From NCBI GenBank assembly GCA_021234155.1, contig JAJEKV010000006.1, positions 5,739,727-5,803,726 on the forward strand: a stretch of 64,000 nucleotides of DNA. The letters are read 5' to 3'. Shown one piece after another: positions 34,535 to 45,954 of this stretch. Positions within the stretch are counted from its first letter, which is position 1; the number at the start of each line of letters is the position of its first letter. A program made the translations under genes and the position numbers. Origin of the DNA: Isoetes taiwanensis (taxonomy: Eukaryota > Streptophyta > Lycopodiopsida > Isoetales > Isoetaceae). The notes below the pieces were generated by a model. That model searched no databases. It was not told the origin of the DNA and saw nothing but the letters and a program-made list of their open reading frames with translations.

Positions 34535-36087
34535 TGTGGACGCTCCTCGAATATATCTCGGCGGTCCGGACGTATACATCTGAGGGACTTCCCCCCCATG
34601 GCAATCACTCACCATGATATGGGGCCCTCCGATCTAACCGGGACCATCCGGTAGAGATGCCGGGTGAAGGACACAGAGGGTGTCATTCGGCCCACGCCTT
34701 CAATGGGACTCCTAAGTTGTGGAGGCGTGAATACATGTTAGCACACAGCATAAATCATATATAAATAACCACCACGAAGGGTGGCACATCCATCCAAGTA
34801 CTAACGGCAAAGAATATGCATCTAATCTTAAGGAAAACACCCCAAACCCTAGGTTCTACCCGGTTCGGACTCTGTGAGGATGGATGGCGGCTCGGTCTCA
34901 AGAGATCAGCAGGCAGAGGTATAACTCCGGGCGTTAGGCGGCATAGAACATTGGCTAGGGTTGTCCACTCCATCGCCCTCCCGATGGCACTTTTGCAGGA
35001 ATCATGCTATGGCATCACTATAGCCTTGGGAGACGACTCAAGGTATCACCCTTCGAGCCTACTCCAAGTTTCATGAAGGGTCCGATGAGGCGTGTCGTGG
35101 AAGTGTCCCCTCCCAAGGATCGGCGGTTCCATGGGTGAGCTAGAGAATACGTCTTGCGCATCGGCGGACCCCACATCCCGTGCAGACCTACTCCCCTAAC
35201 TTTATCTTTCAAAGTACGGGATGCCCCATACGGGTCACACCTCTGCACCCAGGGAGTGTCAGACCCATACCCAGCCCTCTACGTGACCGGCTATCAGGCC
35301 TAGCCCACTGTAGGAGTCCCAGGAGCCTTTTATGTTCGTGCAAGACCCCACCCCCACTTCACCACTGCGTCCCTTCTCTAATGCTAAGCAATTCCATAGC
35401 ATCCATGACTCGGTGGTCTCTTGTGCCAGGGGCGCACCTAATGGGATAATCTGAGGGGCTCTATCTAGGAGCATACTACAATACATGGGCTCAGGAGGTC
35501 TCTACCCCCGTAATCCCCCATCTCGGGAGTGCTAACTAAGCAAAGAACTACTAAACCATCAACCAAAGCACATCTGAGACTAGAGATAAGAATACTCACC
35601 ATATCAATCAAGGGTTAGCCCTAACTTGGTAAACCACGAGAGAAAGCAGAGAGAGAACACACCACACAGAGGCTTATGCTATAAATCAACAAGGTAACCC
35701 TCTTGAAGTAGCAATCAAATCGGTCTTGGGCTCGTCTCGACTAAGCGAAAGGCTGGCGGCTTCTCCTCCTCCATCTCCAATTGCTCCTAATTCAAATTGG
35801 GGCACAAAAGCCCTAATTTGGGTGTCCAAAATGGAAACCCTGCCTTGCCCAATCGATTTGGGCCAGGTGGCATGTCATTAATTAACTAATTTGGTATTTT
35901 AGCCCTTTTTAATATTAGGATAAGCCCTAAATTCGAATTAGGGTTTTGGGTTAGGTTTCCACCTTTATAATTTAATTATTATCATAGCTAACCTTAGCTT
36001 ATGAATAATTAATGTGCCATTAATTATTCATAGTGACGTGTCATGTATTTATACTTAAATATGCATATAAATATATGGAACGTCACA
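34535..36087 (-). repeat. Right (5') LTR of the LARD-like element
   Basis: Starts TGTGGACGCTCC and ends GGAACGTCACA. 1553 bp, collinear with 18178-19680. Besides substitutions it shows many 1-10 bp gaps against the left copy. Confidence 0.92.
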
Positions 36088-36092
36088 TTAGA

Positions 36093-36640
36093 CTTTGTGC
36101 TGAGAGAGTTATACTCATAGCCCAGGAGGTTGGCCACATGCTCTCTTTTTTCAAGCTGATCCCTGGCTTGGATAGTTGATATAGTAGAATTAATCTTACA
36201 ACCAAAACCACTCCAAAATCCTTGGGAACTTGCTGGGCGTTTATGATAAAACATGTATCCATGGAGACTAACAGAAAAGTATCATTTGCAAAATGACCAT
36301 TGAGGATCTGATCTGCCTGAGTATTCTGAGGAAAATAAGTCCTTTAATTAAATTATTATTTTTGGCACATATCATTTTACAGTAAAGGGCTTCCATAATA
36401 ATAATAAAAAAAAGGGAGGCTAAGGGACATCCCTTCTGCACTTCTCTTTGAATGTAAAAGAATGACCTTGATTTATTAAGAATTGCCTTGAAAATTTAGA
36501 TGCCTTCCTCATTAAGGCCTAAAACCTTGCAACTATTTAATAGAAAGTTCTAACTTACAATGTAAAAAGCTTTAGTAATGTCTAGCTTTAGAAAAATTGT
36601 CTTTATTTGAGTCCTTTGCCCCTTGGAGCCCAAGAGTGGC
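36093..36640 (-). pseudogene. L1-type LINE reverse transcriptase fragment
   Basis: Minus-strand translation across small breaks gives FLKLDITKAF, FKAILNKSRSFFYIQREVQKGCPL, and, further on, GHFADDTFLL. These are the KAYDR, REVxQGCPL and ADD motifs of plant L1 RTs. Stops and frame changes are frequent. The LTR element inserted directly beside it, at 36088. Confidence 0.7.
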
Positions 36641-37732
36641 AACCACCAAATTATTTAAAATAAAATTGTCTTTAAGATAAGCAGATGGAGGAGTAATGAT
36701 AATGTCGAGGATAGTCTTGAACTTTTTAGTTGTGGTTGTTTATAGGAGGAGTTGTTTTTTTGGATAAAAAAATATGAAATAAAAATGTTAAAAAATATTG
36801 GCAACTACAAAATGTCATGTAAACCATTAAATATATCCAAAATATCAAGTACTTGATACCATTCAGTATAATCCAAAAATCATAAATCCCGTTAACGACC
36901 ACAATTAAATGTTCAACTTTTTTTTTTTTTGCTTTTATGCTCCCATTGTCTGTGGGTGCTCTTGCGCAAGCTTAGTGAGTCCTTTAAGGTTACATACAGG
37001 GCTCTCACCCGGCTCATTTTCGCCCTAAACATGCATCACTCCTGCACCGACACTCTCACTCGCTCGTCATTAATCGGTGTCAAGCATTCCTCTAGGATAT
37101 CAAAAGTGCTGCATAATGAAACTTGAAAATCATAGACATTCCTTGCTGTTTGCTGCGGCATAAAAAACTGAACCATTCTCCATCCCTAAAACATTCTCTA
37201 ACGCATTGTCAACCTCTTGTCGTTCAGTCGAATAGAGCAATACATGCCTATTAGATGAAGCTTCAAGCAAATTTTTATTTTCCAATCTAGCCTGTCTTAC
37301 AAAAAATTGAGTTCAACAGTGTATCAGTGCCATGGGAGCACTGCAAAAGCTAAAATTTGATCTACTGGGGGTTGGACACGTTGCGCAGAATCCGAGCAAG
37401 GAGCAGAGTATGGAAGACACAGATGGAGATTCAAAGATGGAAGAGGCTGCAGGGGGGGCACACACAAAGGAGTAATAAGTGACAAACTTGTAGAGTTGAG
37501 GCAAAAATCTAATGCACGAATACGTGTGATTCTAGCAGAAAAAATAAGGATCCTATGGAAGTAACTAGGAAAGTAACACAGAGCCAAGGCAATGAATCAA
37601 GCGAACATCAAATAAGGACCTCTAGGACAAAGTTAATAGAGGAAGGAAACTCGAGCGCTTTAGAGAATCAGCTGCCAAACACATATACATCAAGTAAATC
37701 TCATTCCCTTGGCTCTAAGTTTTCAATACATA
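36641..37732. other. Intergenic DNA, no gene seen
   Basis: Short A- and T-runs, no recognisable coding. A plus-strand frame near 37330-37480 (MGALQKLKFDLLG..) is broken by stops and unrecognised; it might be LINE ORF1 debris. Confidence 0.4.
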
Positions 37733-37761
37733 CTAGAAACGTGTGCCCGGCGATGCCGGGC
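37733..37761 (-). other. Helitron 3' terminus on the minus strand
   Basis: On the minus strand GCCCGGC, 3-nt loop, GCCGGGC, then ACACGTTT and CTAG (37733-37736), followed by T. It matches the design and spacing of the terminus at 6518-6547, so it is the same Helitron family. The body must extend to the right, but I could not identify its TC start. Confidence 0.75.
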
Positions 37762-39377
37762 ATTAGTCGTGGACGTGTAGTTTGTAGGTGGAATAAGAAT
37801 GTGCAATCGATTTTGTAGGCGTATTGGAGTGCCAAGTATAGAGGTTTAGGGTTTAGGCATTAGCCATGGATAGGAATAACAAAAGGCATAGTGTAATGGT
37901 AGATGTATTGGAGTGCATATAGTTTAAGGTATTGGTTTAGAGCTTGTCATGCTTTGGGCTTTTTCGGATGTATTTTTTGCATTAAATTTCGAACATTTCA
38001 TGCACATAGAGCCTTTTGGGTATATGCCATTCCCTTTAGAGCCTTTTAGGCAACATTGGAAGTTTTAAGCTTAAGACATTGGGCCAATAATAACAATAAA
38101 CGCTTCAAACATTGTATCAACATAAAGGTATTTAAAATACCTTAGCATGAAACATGAAATGTGAAACATGAAATTTGAAGGTTATAAAAGTATGTGCCAC
38201 TTTGAACTATGTATCACATTTATCTCCAAAACTGAGAAGGAAAAGGGATGCTCAATGTTGAGAAGGGAAAGAGATGTCTCTTTGTAAGTCGCTTGGAAAA
38301 TGTTAGTAAATAGTTGTGAATGTTAGTTGTGCGAGGTTGCTGAGATGCCAAATGGCAAGACCAGGTTGCCTTGATACTGGGGATCGTGTTGGTGAAACCA
38401 ACTTGATGATAGTCATTTCATAGAATTTAGCTATATGACTCTTGCTTTTAATATTGTCAAATGTAAATATTTCAAAAGCAGAAGCAACCTGGCCTTGCAA
38501 GGTCATGATATAAATAGAAGATGATTGATTACATGTTCCACATTTTTTTTTGTGAAAAATGCACTCAATTTACTCCTTGTGCTAAAGCATACATGATGTT
38601 GTTTGCTCTCATGTTTGCAATTAACTCTTATTACTTGCTCCCACTTTACAACTAAATGCCATATATTAAAAGCTCAAACAACGTTTGATTTTATAGTATT
38701 GCATCACTCTGTTTTGCATCACTAACCTAACCGAGATATTAAAACTTAGAATTTACAAACTGTTTTTCATATGCAGGTTGCTATAAGCATCTGAGAAGCG
38801 AGATAACTTTTGATGTGGGGCCCTATTGCGGAACTCGGCTAGCATTTTTTGCGAGAAGAGGCCGAGAAAAAATAAAATACCACCGCTTGAAGACCAAATC
38901 TTGGCGAAACAAATTCGAAAATGGTATGGTAAGAAATTAGAAAGAAGAATCAAAACGCAACTACAAAAAGACGAAACTCGAAATGCTACACACCTCTCTA
39001 TAAAAATGGACACTATAAAGAACTAAATTACTACCCATTTGTCCTTTGTTTCACCACTCACCAATGTGGAGCATCAAGCTGTCTTGTGACCTTCAGCTTG
39101 TGACATGTGCAAGGGTATAGCTGTGATGATCAAAATCTTTGAAATAAGTTCGGCCCGGTAATAAGTGGCATCCGCATATGATTACAATGATGAAATGATG
39201 GAAGTCTCATTGGCTTGTATGGAATAAAGGGAACAGGTAGCAAAAGAAACTTCAAATCGTAAGCTATATGGATGGATGTACCTTACAACAATTTTTTACA
39301 TTGTTGCAACATACCATAACCTGCGACACACAAATATCTTTAAGCGTGCTTTTAAAATTTAAGAGTGTCAATCAACG

Positions 39378-39766
39378 ACATGTTTCTATGCACGCAACAT
39401 ATAAAAGCAGTATATTTCCAAGAACCGACATCTTTGCCCGACAACCTATTCATTTCCACTCCACCATTCAATAGCTGAAAAACCATGAGCTCAAAGAGTC
39501 TATCCACGGTCTAACACGAAAGGCATGCTTAGTCAATGATCTGGTTACATGCTTACGATGCTTCATTTTATTACGACATGTTTCTATGCACGCAACATAT
39601 AAAAGCGATTATATTTCAAGAACCGACATCTTTGCCCGGAACCTATTCATTTCCACTCCACCATTCAATATTTGAAAAACCATGAGCTTAAAGAGTCTAC
39701 CCCCGGTCTAACACGAAAGGCATGCTTAGTCAATGATCGGTTACATGCTTACGATGCTTCATTTTA
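39378..39766. repeat. Two-copy tandem duplication, about 195-bp unit
   Basis: The block from CGACATGTTTCTATGCACGC to TTCATTTTATTA occurs at 39378-39573 and 39574-39766. The second copy has small deletions. Confidence 0.92.
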
Positions 39767-40685
39767 TTAAGGTTTTACTATAAGCCCTAATAGCATAACG
39801 AGGAAAAAACCATAAATCTATCATCGCCATTCATTGGGGGTTGCGGTGGCGAAAATGCCGGTTTATGTCTATCAAGCTCTAACCATGTCTTTCAAGTTAC
39901 ATGTCTAAGATGTGATTTCAAGCCTTTAAAGGTAATGTGACGGATAATGTGGTAGTTTATGACATGGTAGTTTTGCAAAAAATTTGTAGAAATTCGGATC
40001 TGCAAAAGAGAGCTCAATTTGCATCACAAAAAACAAAGATTATATGAAAGCATTGAACCTTACAAAGATGATTACAATTGCATAACCAAAACATTTTCAA
40101 GCATAACCTGACATATCACTGAGACCTTAGCTTCAAACTCAAAATGGCAATAAGAAATACCTTACCTATAATTTTACAAAGCTCAAAATTTGTAGAAATG
40201 CAGTCTGCAAAATAAAGCGGCCGGGAGAAACGAAGCGATCGAGGTCTACAAAATAGAGCGGAGCAGGAGAACGACAAGCGATCCCAAGTTGCTAATTCCG
40301 CGATACCGTTAGCGGTACGCTAGATTCGGCTAAGTATTCGTCTACCAAATATAGCTCTGCATGTAATGGTTGTTGCTTACATCAACTGTGGAATTGGCAA
40401 AAACAATGAGGCTAAAAACAACGCTATATCAAGCATCAAGACATGATAGGTACCTATCCAAAAGACCAGTGCCTTATAGCAGACGATCTACTCTCCCTTT
40501 TACGCATAGATGCAAAAGAACCGTCATGTGCTGCATACGTACTGCGCCGCTATACGCCACTTTGAAGTCCTATCTAGCAAGGATAACAAATTCAATTTTA
40601 AGCAAAAACACGAAGAATTCAAGGGCCTAAGACTTCTATCATCACCTTCAAGCGCCTGCGGATCAGCCTACGTTACGAGCAAATA

Positions 40686-40710
40686 TACCCGAAACCTATG
40701 CCCGGCAATG
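40686..40710 (-). other. Decayed Helitron terminator
   Basis: Minus strand reads GGCATTGCCGGGCATAGGTTTCGGG, alignable to the intact end near 37733 (..GGCATCGCCGGGCACACGTTTCTAG). The left arm of the hairpin and the CTAG are lost. Confidence 0.4.
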
Positions 40711-41760
40711 CCAATGATCTGCGGGGAAAAATGCACAAATCAATAGCAAATACTTATGTGCAAGCGGTCATAGAAAGTTCTCTTGCAGTGTGGCTTATAA
40801 AGGCGCATGAGAGATCCGCCACCCAATTCATCCGCAAGCTTTGCTTCGATTGCCACTTCGAGCTCTGCCGTGGCTTCTCCTCGACGGGGAATTTTTAAAC
40901 CCACATCTATACGGCCCTTTAGAATCCGCGCCTTGGAGCTGGAAGCCGGATCACCCTTTTGCACCATATGGGGGAAAAATAAACACTCAACTCCGGCGGC
41001 GGATCACGAAAAAGAAAGCAAATAGCAAAATGGACTATGGGAGGACTTCCGGCTACAAAAGCGAGATAAGATCGCGGAGGATTTAGAGTGTCGGGGGTCT
41101 ACTTGCTCCAACGATGGCCCTAGAAAGATCGATGCTTGATTCAAAAATAACTTCGAGGCGTTTTTTAAATCTAGCATCCCGAAGAAGGGGAAGCCTTGAG
41201 CTCGCCTTCGTCCATCCTTCCAGGTTGCCATAGCCATGGAAAAGGCATAATGAAAGCACGACGCCCAAAATACTCCCGCAAAATACTCCCGCAAGGGGCA
41301 AAGGGAACACCGCATGCGTCTGCACTGCGGCGTTCCTGGCACAAATATCAACACCTTACCATTTTAAAAAAGAAGATAGCATGTCAGAACAACATAGTAG
41401 AAGGTAGCAAGGAGGTTGAATATGGGTAGGAAAAAAATGCAACAGGAAACAACACACCTCAAAATGTAGAGGGAAAATACAGGCCTTAAGAGAAAGTAGG
41501 TTTGGGCAATGCACATAAACCATTAGGCAAAGTTGCTTGGAAAGGGCCTAACTCAATTAAAATTGACAGCTGGCCAAGATTTTTAGAATGGATTCAGAGC
41601 AACATTCAGGAGGAAAACTGTGGCATCCCCTGCTCGTATACGATGCCCCGCACATATAGAACTGGAGTTCATCCCTCCGTCAGCACAAGCCCGCTAACAC
41701 GAGGCCGTCTCATCGGGCTCTTGATGGTGAGCAAGAACCCAACGGGAAAGAATATCTAGC

Positions 41761-42345
41761 ATTATAACAAGAGGTTTTTTTGTGATTTTATACGCTTTTT
41801 GGCATGGTTTTCATATGATTTCATGGGCGTATTACACGAGGCATACTAATCAGTATATCATCAATGGTTTACCCCCTTTTATTTGTATTCCTCTATTTTT
41901 TTTAACTCTATTTTGTTTCACTCTAGGGTTATTTTAGGGTTATTTTAGAGGAAGATGTGTTGGGTTCATGTTTAAAAAAAAAAGTGTGGTTCACATTCTA
42001 TTTTCCTGTAACTAGGCGGACGAGCAAAATATTAGGGCGGCTGGAACAGATTAGGTTTGAGGCGCAGTCGGATTTGGTGCACGTGGGCGATTAAACTGGG
42101 GCGAAATTGGCTCTGCTGGTTGTAGCAGAAGGAGGTCTGTTGGGCCGATTTGCTTGGAGCCGAAATTGGCTCTGTTGTTTGTAGCAGAAGGTGACTTGCA
42201 AGCAGGAATATTGCTTCCAAATGAATGGTGGCATCGATCCTGGGGAAAGCTTCTTTTCTCATCAGCTGGTATGTACTTACTCAACAAATATTTTACTAGG
42301 TTTCTTCCATAGATTTAAGACAAACAGTGTGGTGACATAATGCAG
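41761..42345. other. Non-coding sequence before the captured exons
   Basis: Includes two imperfect copies of 'cgaaattggctctg.tg.ttgtagcagaagg' at about 42102-42190. The last part reads as an intron 3' end (acceptor at 42344-42345). Confidence 0.4.
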
Positions 42346-42491
42346 ACCTATTGGTGGGCAATCTTATTTATGCCTTGCTGAAGTTACATGGCATGAAAGA
42401 AAAGCAATGCCTGTTATCGGCAGTAGCATGGCTTTTCAATCCATTCACATTTACCATAGGGACAAGAGGCAACTGTGAAGCCATTGTGTGT
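42346..42491 (+). pseudogene. PIGM: Captured exon of PIG-M (GPI mannosyltransferase I)
   Basis: PIG-M adds the first mannose of the GPI anchor in the ER. This exon fragment encodes [19 protein letters not shown], then [20 protein letters not shown], the hallmark FNPFT..TRGN motif of the family, preceded by an intron-like AG acceptor at 42344-42345. After Cys (codon ending 42491) the similarity stops abruptly and an RDR exon follows in the same frame. Only about 48 of roughly 400 residues are present, so it cannot work as PIG-M. Confidence 0.8.
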
Positions 42492-42742
42492 TGGACAAAA
42501 TATATTCCATGCTTCTTGAACCGTCAGGTTATTACTTTGCTTTCTACTCTGGGAGTACGTGATGATGTTTTTATGCAGTTGCAAAATGATGTGATCCAAC
42601 AGCTTGATAGGATGTTTCAAAACCCTGCACTAGCTATTGAACTAGTGCAGGCTGCCTCAATTGGTGATTGTCAAAGTTTCATAGTTGATATGCTCTCAGC
42701 AGGATACCATCCAAGTACAGAACCTTATTTGAACCTTATTTG
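42492..42742 (+). pseudogene. Captured exon of an RNA-dependent RNA polymerase (RDR1/2/6 type)
   Basis: The frame continues from PIG-M as [27 protein letters not shown], and [14 protein letters not shown], the conserved block upstream of the catalytic DxDGD loop in plant RDR proteins that make double-stranded RNA for silencing. About 84 residues of more than 1100 are present and the catalytic centre is absent. A TGA follows at about 42740-42743. Similarity to RDR1/RDR2 seems best, but the clade cannot be fixed by eye. Confidence 0.75.
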
Positions 42743-42743
42743 A

Positions 42744-43249
42744 TTTATTTTGTTCCGGTAAATTCTATGAAAATAACACGGAATAAACAGACCGGAAATC
42801 CTGAGGCACAGAAAATCTGATTGTAATGTCTCCCCTCGTTTGTGTGTGAATGGACAAACAGTAGCTTTAAAAATTACTAGACTTGCAGGTTGCCGCAGTT
42901 GCAGGTTTGATTGTTTCATATATTAAAAAACTACTTATATCATGTATTAGTTTAGAATATTTGGTTGCAGCCCAATGGGGATGGCTGGAGAATATATTCT
43001 GTCATTTGTTAAAACTATGGATTATACATATATACATACTTGGTTCCAATTTTGTTGTGCTTCATATTTACATTTCAGAATAGGAAGCCTTCTCATTTCC
43101 AAGTAGCTCTTCTAGCAAATTGGGACTAAAAGCACAAGCCCCAAGTAATGGCAAATGTCGTTGCCATTAGTTTTACTAAACTGCTGTTCATACGAGTAGG
43201 TTGTTTAACGATTTAGGCCCTTAAAGTTTATCTACGTTTGCTTTTGTTA
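42744..43249. other. Non-coding flank of the captured exons
   Basis: AT-rich, no motif. It may be intron or intergenic sequence taken along with the RDR exon. Confidence 0.4.
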
Positions 43250-44650
43250 GGGCCCGAAGGGCCCAAATTTTTTTTTAATATAGCAATCAACACACAACTA
43301 CCATTAACATTATTAACACAAACCATTGCATTTAAACCCCCTTTGGTTTGAGTGCATATTCACACGTGGGGTTACGTCGGGCGGCGAGAGCCCCCAAAAT
43401 ATATTTACAATACATGTACAAAATTAACATCATTAAGTACATTCTCTCAAACCTTATAGTATTTTGCAAATCTTAATATACAGTATACATATCCAAGGGT
43501 GACTCACCGTAATATAACATCTGAAACAACAACATCAGTAGCATCAACAAAGAGGGAAAATCCTACCCAAGGCTCAGACTCATGGGGATCGACTGACGGC
43601 TTGGGGTCTCCAACAGTCAATGCAGATAGAATTCATAACAATGGATTTGGCTGGCAAAGAACATGGTCGTTGGGTAGTTCACTCCATCCACCCCTCTTGT
43701 GCATACTTTGCAGATAGGCTGATAAGTATTGGGGATGTGACCGTAGCCTACCGGGCACCGGCAGAGGGACTACTTCTGGGTTGCATCTCCCCAGTCCCAA
43801 TGAGACAGGAGGGTATCACTCTCCCCCAAAAGGCACATGCCAACTATAGGCGAGCTAGAGAGCCACTGCTCATACACGACTTGAACCCCACAGAGGCGAC
43901 ACATCACCCAAGAGGTGTCGAGCCCATACCTTGCCCACACTCAGTGGCAAGCTATTAGGCCTAGCCCACAGTGTTCCTCGGCCATCTCCTCGCACCAGAG
44001 GGATCAACTGTAGCCGGACAAGCCTTCCTTGTCAGCCGGTCTAACCCCGCCACACATAGCCAGGCGGGCTCCTATATGCACATGTCGCGGTAATTGGGAA
44101 TTAATGAGGCTATCTATATACATCATCTATGAAGGCTTTGGGTCTCTATCCCCCTTCCCAACACACAAGAGGTGCACATAGAGATAAACCATCATCATCC
44201 AATAAACTGAAATACAGAATAACCTCTAATCTATACCTATATACACGGTTAGGTTCATTCCTTAGAGGCCGAGATCTGGGGATCTAGAGATCCTCTAAGG
44301 CTAAGAAAGGATGCAAACTCGGCTTAATGCCAGTCGGGAAGCTGGCGTTGCATAAAAGATCAACTATATACCGAATCCTTGGCTCGCTCCAAGTCCTCTG
44401 ACGACATCCATGCCGTCGGAACTCGAGATGGTCGAGTCCTGACGATCCACTTGGGAATGCAAGCTCCACGGGCGCTGGCAGGTCGAAAAGGTTTGGCGCA
44501 TGGGCAATGCGAGCTCTGGAGACTGGAATCCGAAAAAGACACTTTTTGGGTTCCAGGCTCTTTAACATAATGCCTTTAGGGTTGGAATCTAAAAGGTCAC
44601 TTAGAGATCTGCCATATAGCAATGGGTTATATGCACATGTTAATGGGGAC
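43250..44650 (-). mobile_element. Diverged LTR relict of the LARD-like family
   Basis: 43560-44180 is collinear with about 18500-19150 of the left LTR (shared: 'tcagactc..ggat.gactgacggct', 'ttgcag', 'aggcctagcccac.gt', 'ctctatcccc'). 43270-43370 is matched inverted at 52730-52860. The right side is interrupted by the TR-GAG element at 44651. Divergence is clearly greater than between the two LTRs at 18-36 kb, so this copy is older. Confidence 0.65.
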
Positions 44651-45387
44651 TGATACGATTGAAGTAATTGCAATGAAGTGAAACCGTAACTACAATCAAC
44701 ACTAAGACGAAGAGTGAACAAAAGGAAATAAGATTCAATTATTTAGAGATAACAACCGGCGTGAAGCCTGGACAACTTATAGGAGCACTCTTTTTAGCCG
44801 CCCAACCGGGCTCAAGCACAAGAAATCATTATCTTGTCTTCAACAAGAATCCAGTAACCTCTGTTACAATAAATCTGCCTGGGACTTCGCACTAGCAGCG
44901 GCTATGGCAAGGGTTTCTGGAAGCTTAAACGGGGATAAAGATTCTGAACAGAGCTGGGTCAATTGCTATAAGCAGAAACAATGGTCTGAGCTAAGTTGGG
45001 TCGGATGCCTTAAGTGCAGAGTTTTTACACCCATTTACACAGATTGAAGAGCGGGCCTTTTTCTTGGATCGACCCTTTTTGCTTTTGAAAATAGCTGGCT
45101 AATAAAAGACAAGGTAAATCATGTAGATAGGAGTCAGAAATGGATAGCTAAGTAGCCTTTTTGTGAGATTCGAGGTATTTTTTGCAATTCTGGACTAGTT
45201 CCGGGAGACTTGGGCATCGTTTCTTGGCTATGAACTCGACTTCTGTTATCAGCCATGTATCAAATACTCTTTAGGCAAATATTATTTCATTCCCCCTTAA
45301 GTTTCCATATGTCTTTGCCCCTTGCCTTCCCCCCTTGCCACGGGATCCTTGTTGGCTTGAAGCACTTCCGCGAGCCGCTCCATATCA
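44651..45387 (-). repeat. Left (3') LTR of the TR-GAG element
   Basis: Starts TGATACGATTG and ends CGCTCCATATCA. Collinear with 47080-47815 with scattered substitutions. Confidence 0.92.
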
Positions 45388-45954
45388 GGTCCTTTCCTTC
45401 TTTCAGTTGATCGACTGCGATTGCTCTATAAACCTGAAAGAAATTTCATCAAACCCCTTTTTATTATCATGAGAGATGTGTGCTGGTCCTTTCCTTCTTA
45501 AGACCAATCTCATTTCCCTAGGAATGTTCTTTTTCTTTTCCTTCAAGGCATGATCCGCACTTGAACAGAAAAATCTCCATGCTGCTCCATCAAGCAGGCG
45601 TCCCTCACTTGAACAATCATGACATTCCCAGCCCTTTCTGATGTTCCAGGTAGACTTCCCCTACCAGAACAGAAAGTAAGTCCCTTTCTAGGCATCCATG
45701 TTAGATGTTCCCCAAGTAACTTGAGCAAGAAAGATAGTTTCCTTCCGTTGGGAAGCAACTAAAATTTTTATTCTATTCAAATAAAAAAAATCGCACATGT
45801 TCAGGCAGTTATACATAGCCTACTCAAACTAAATCATTACTTAAACCAAATTAAGATAAATGACCAATAGTTAGTCGTCTTCTCTCAGACTCCCTTGCTG
45901 CAACTTTATCAAATTTCACATGGGAGCTGTTGGATGTTTCTGCAATAGTATGCA
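45388..45954 (-). other. TR-GAG 3' untranslated region with polypurine tract
   Basis: On the minus strand the last bases before the LTR are purine-rich (GAAAGAAGGAAAGGACC). The rest has no coding motif. Confidence 0.6.

Larger units (their letters stand above)
18173..36092 (-). mobile_element. Full-length LARD-like LTR retrotransposon with target duplication
   Basis: Two related LTRs (18178-19680 and 34535-36087) bound the element. The 5-bp sequence TTAGA lies directly outside both (18173-18177, 36088-36092), so this is one complete insertion. Orientation is minus: PBS inside the right LTR, polypurine tract inside the left LTR. Without the nested retroelement the internal part is about 6.1 kb, and I find no gag, protease, RT, RNase H or integrase motif on either strand. 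It is therefore a non-autonomous large retrotransposon derivative, or too decayed to read. The LTRs differ at many places, mostly short indels. Confidence 0.9.
37762..41760 (-). mobile_element. Probable minus-strand Helitron body, 5' limit unknown
   Basis: By orientation the element ending at 37733 must cover sequence to its right. No Rep/helicase coding is present. A decayed second terminator (minus strand GGCATTGCCGGGCATAGG) lies at 40686-40703, and GC-rich, gene-like patches occur at 40800-41350. The right limit given is only the last point before different sequence begins; it is not a mapped end. Confidence 0.35.
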
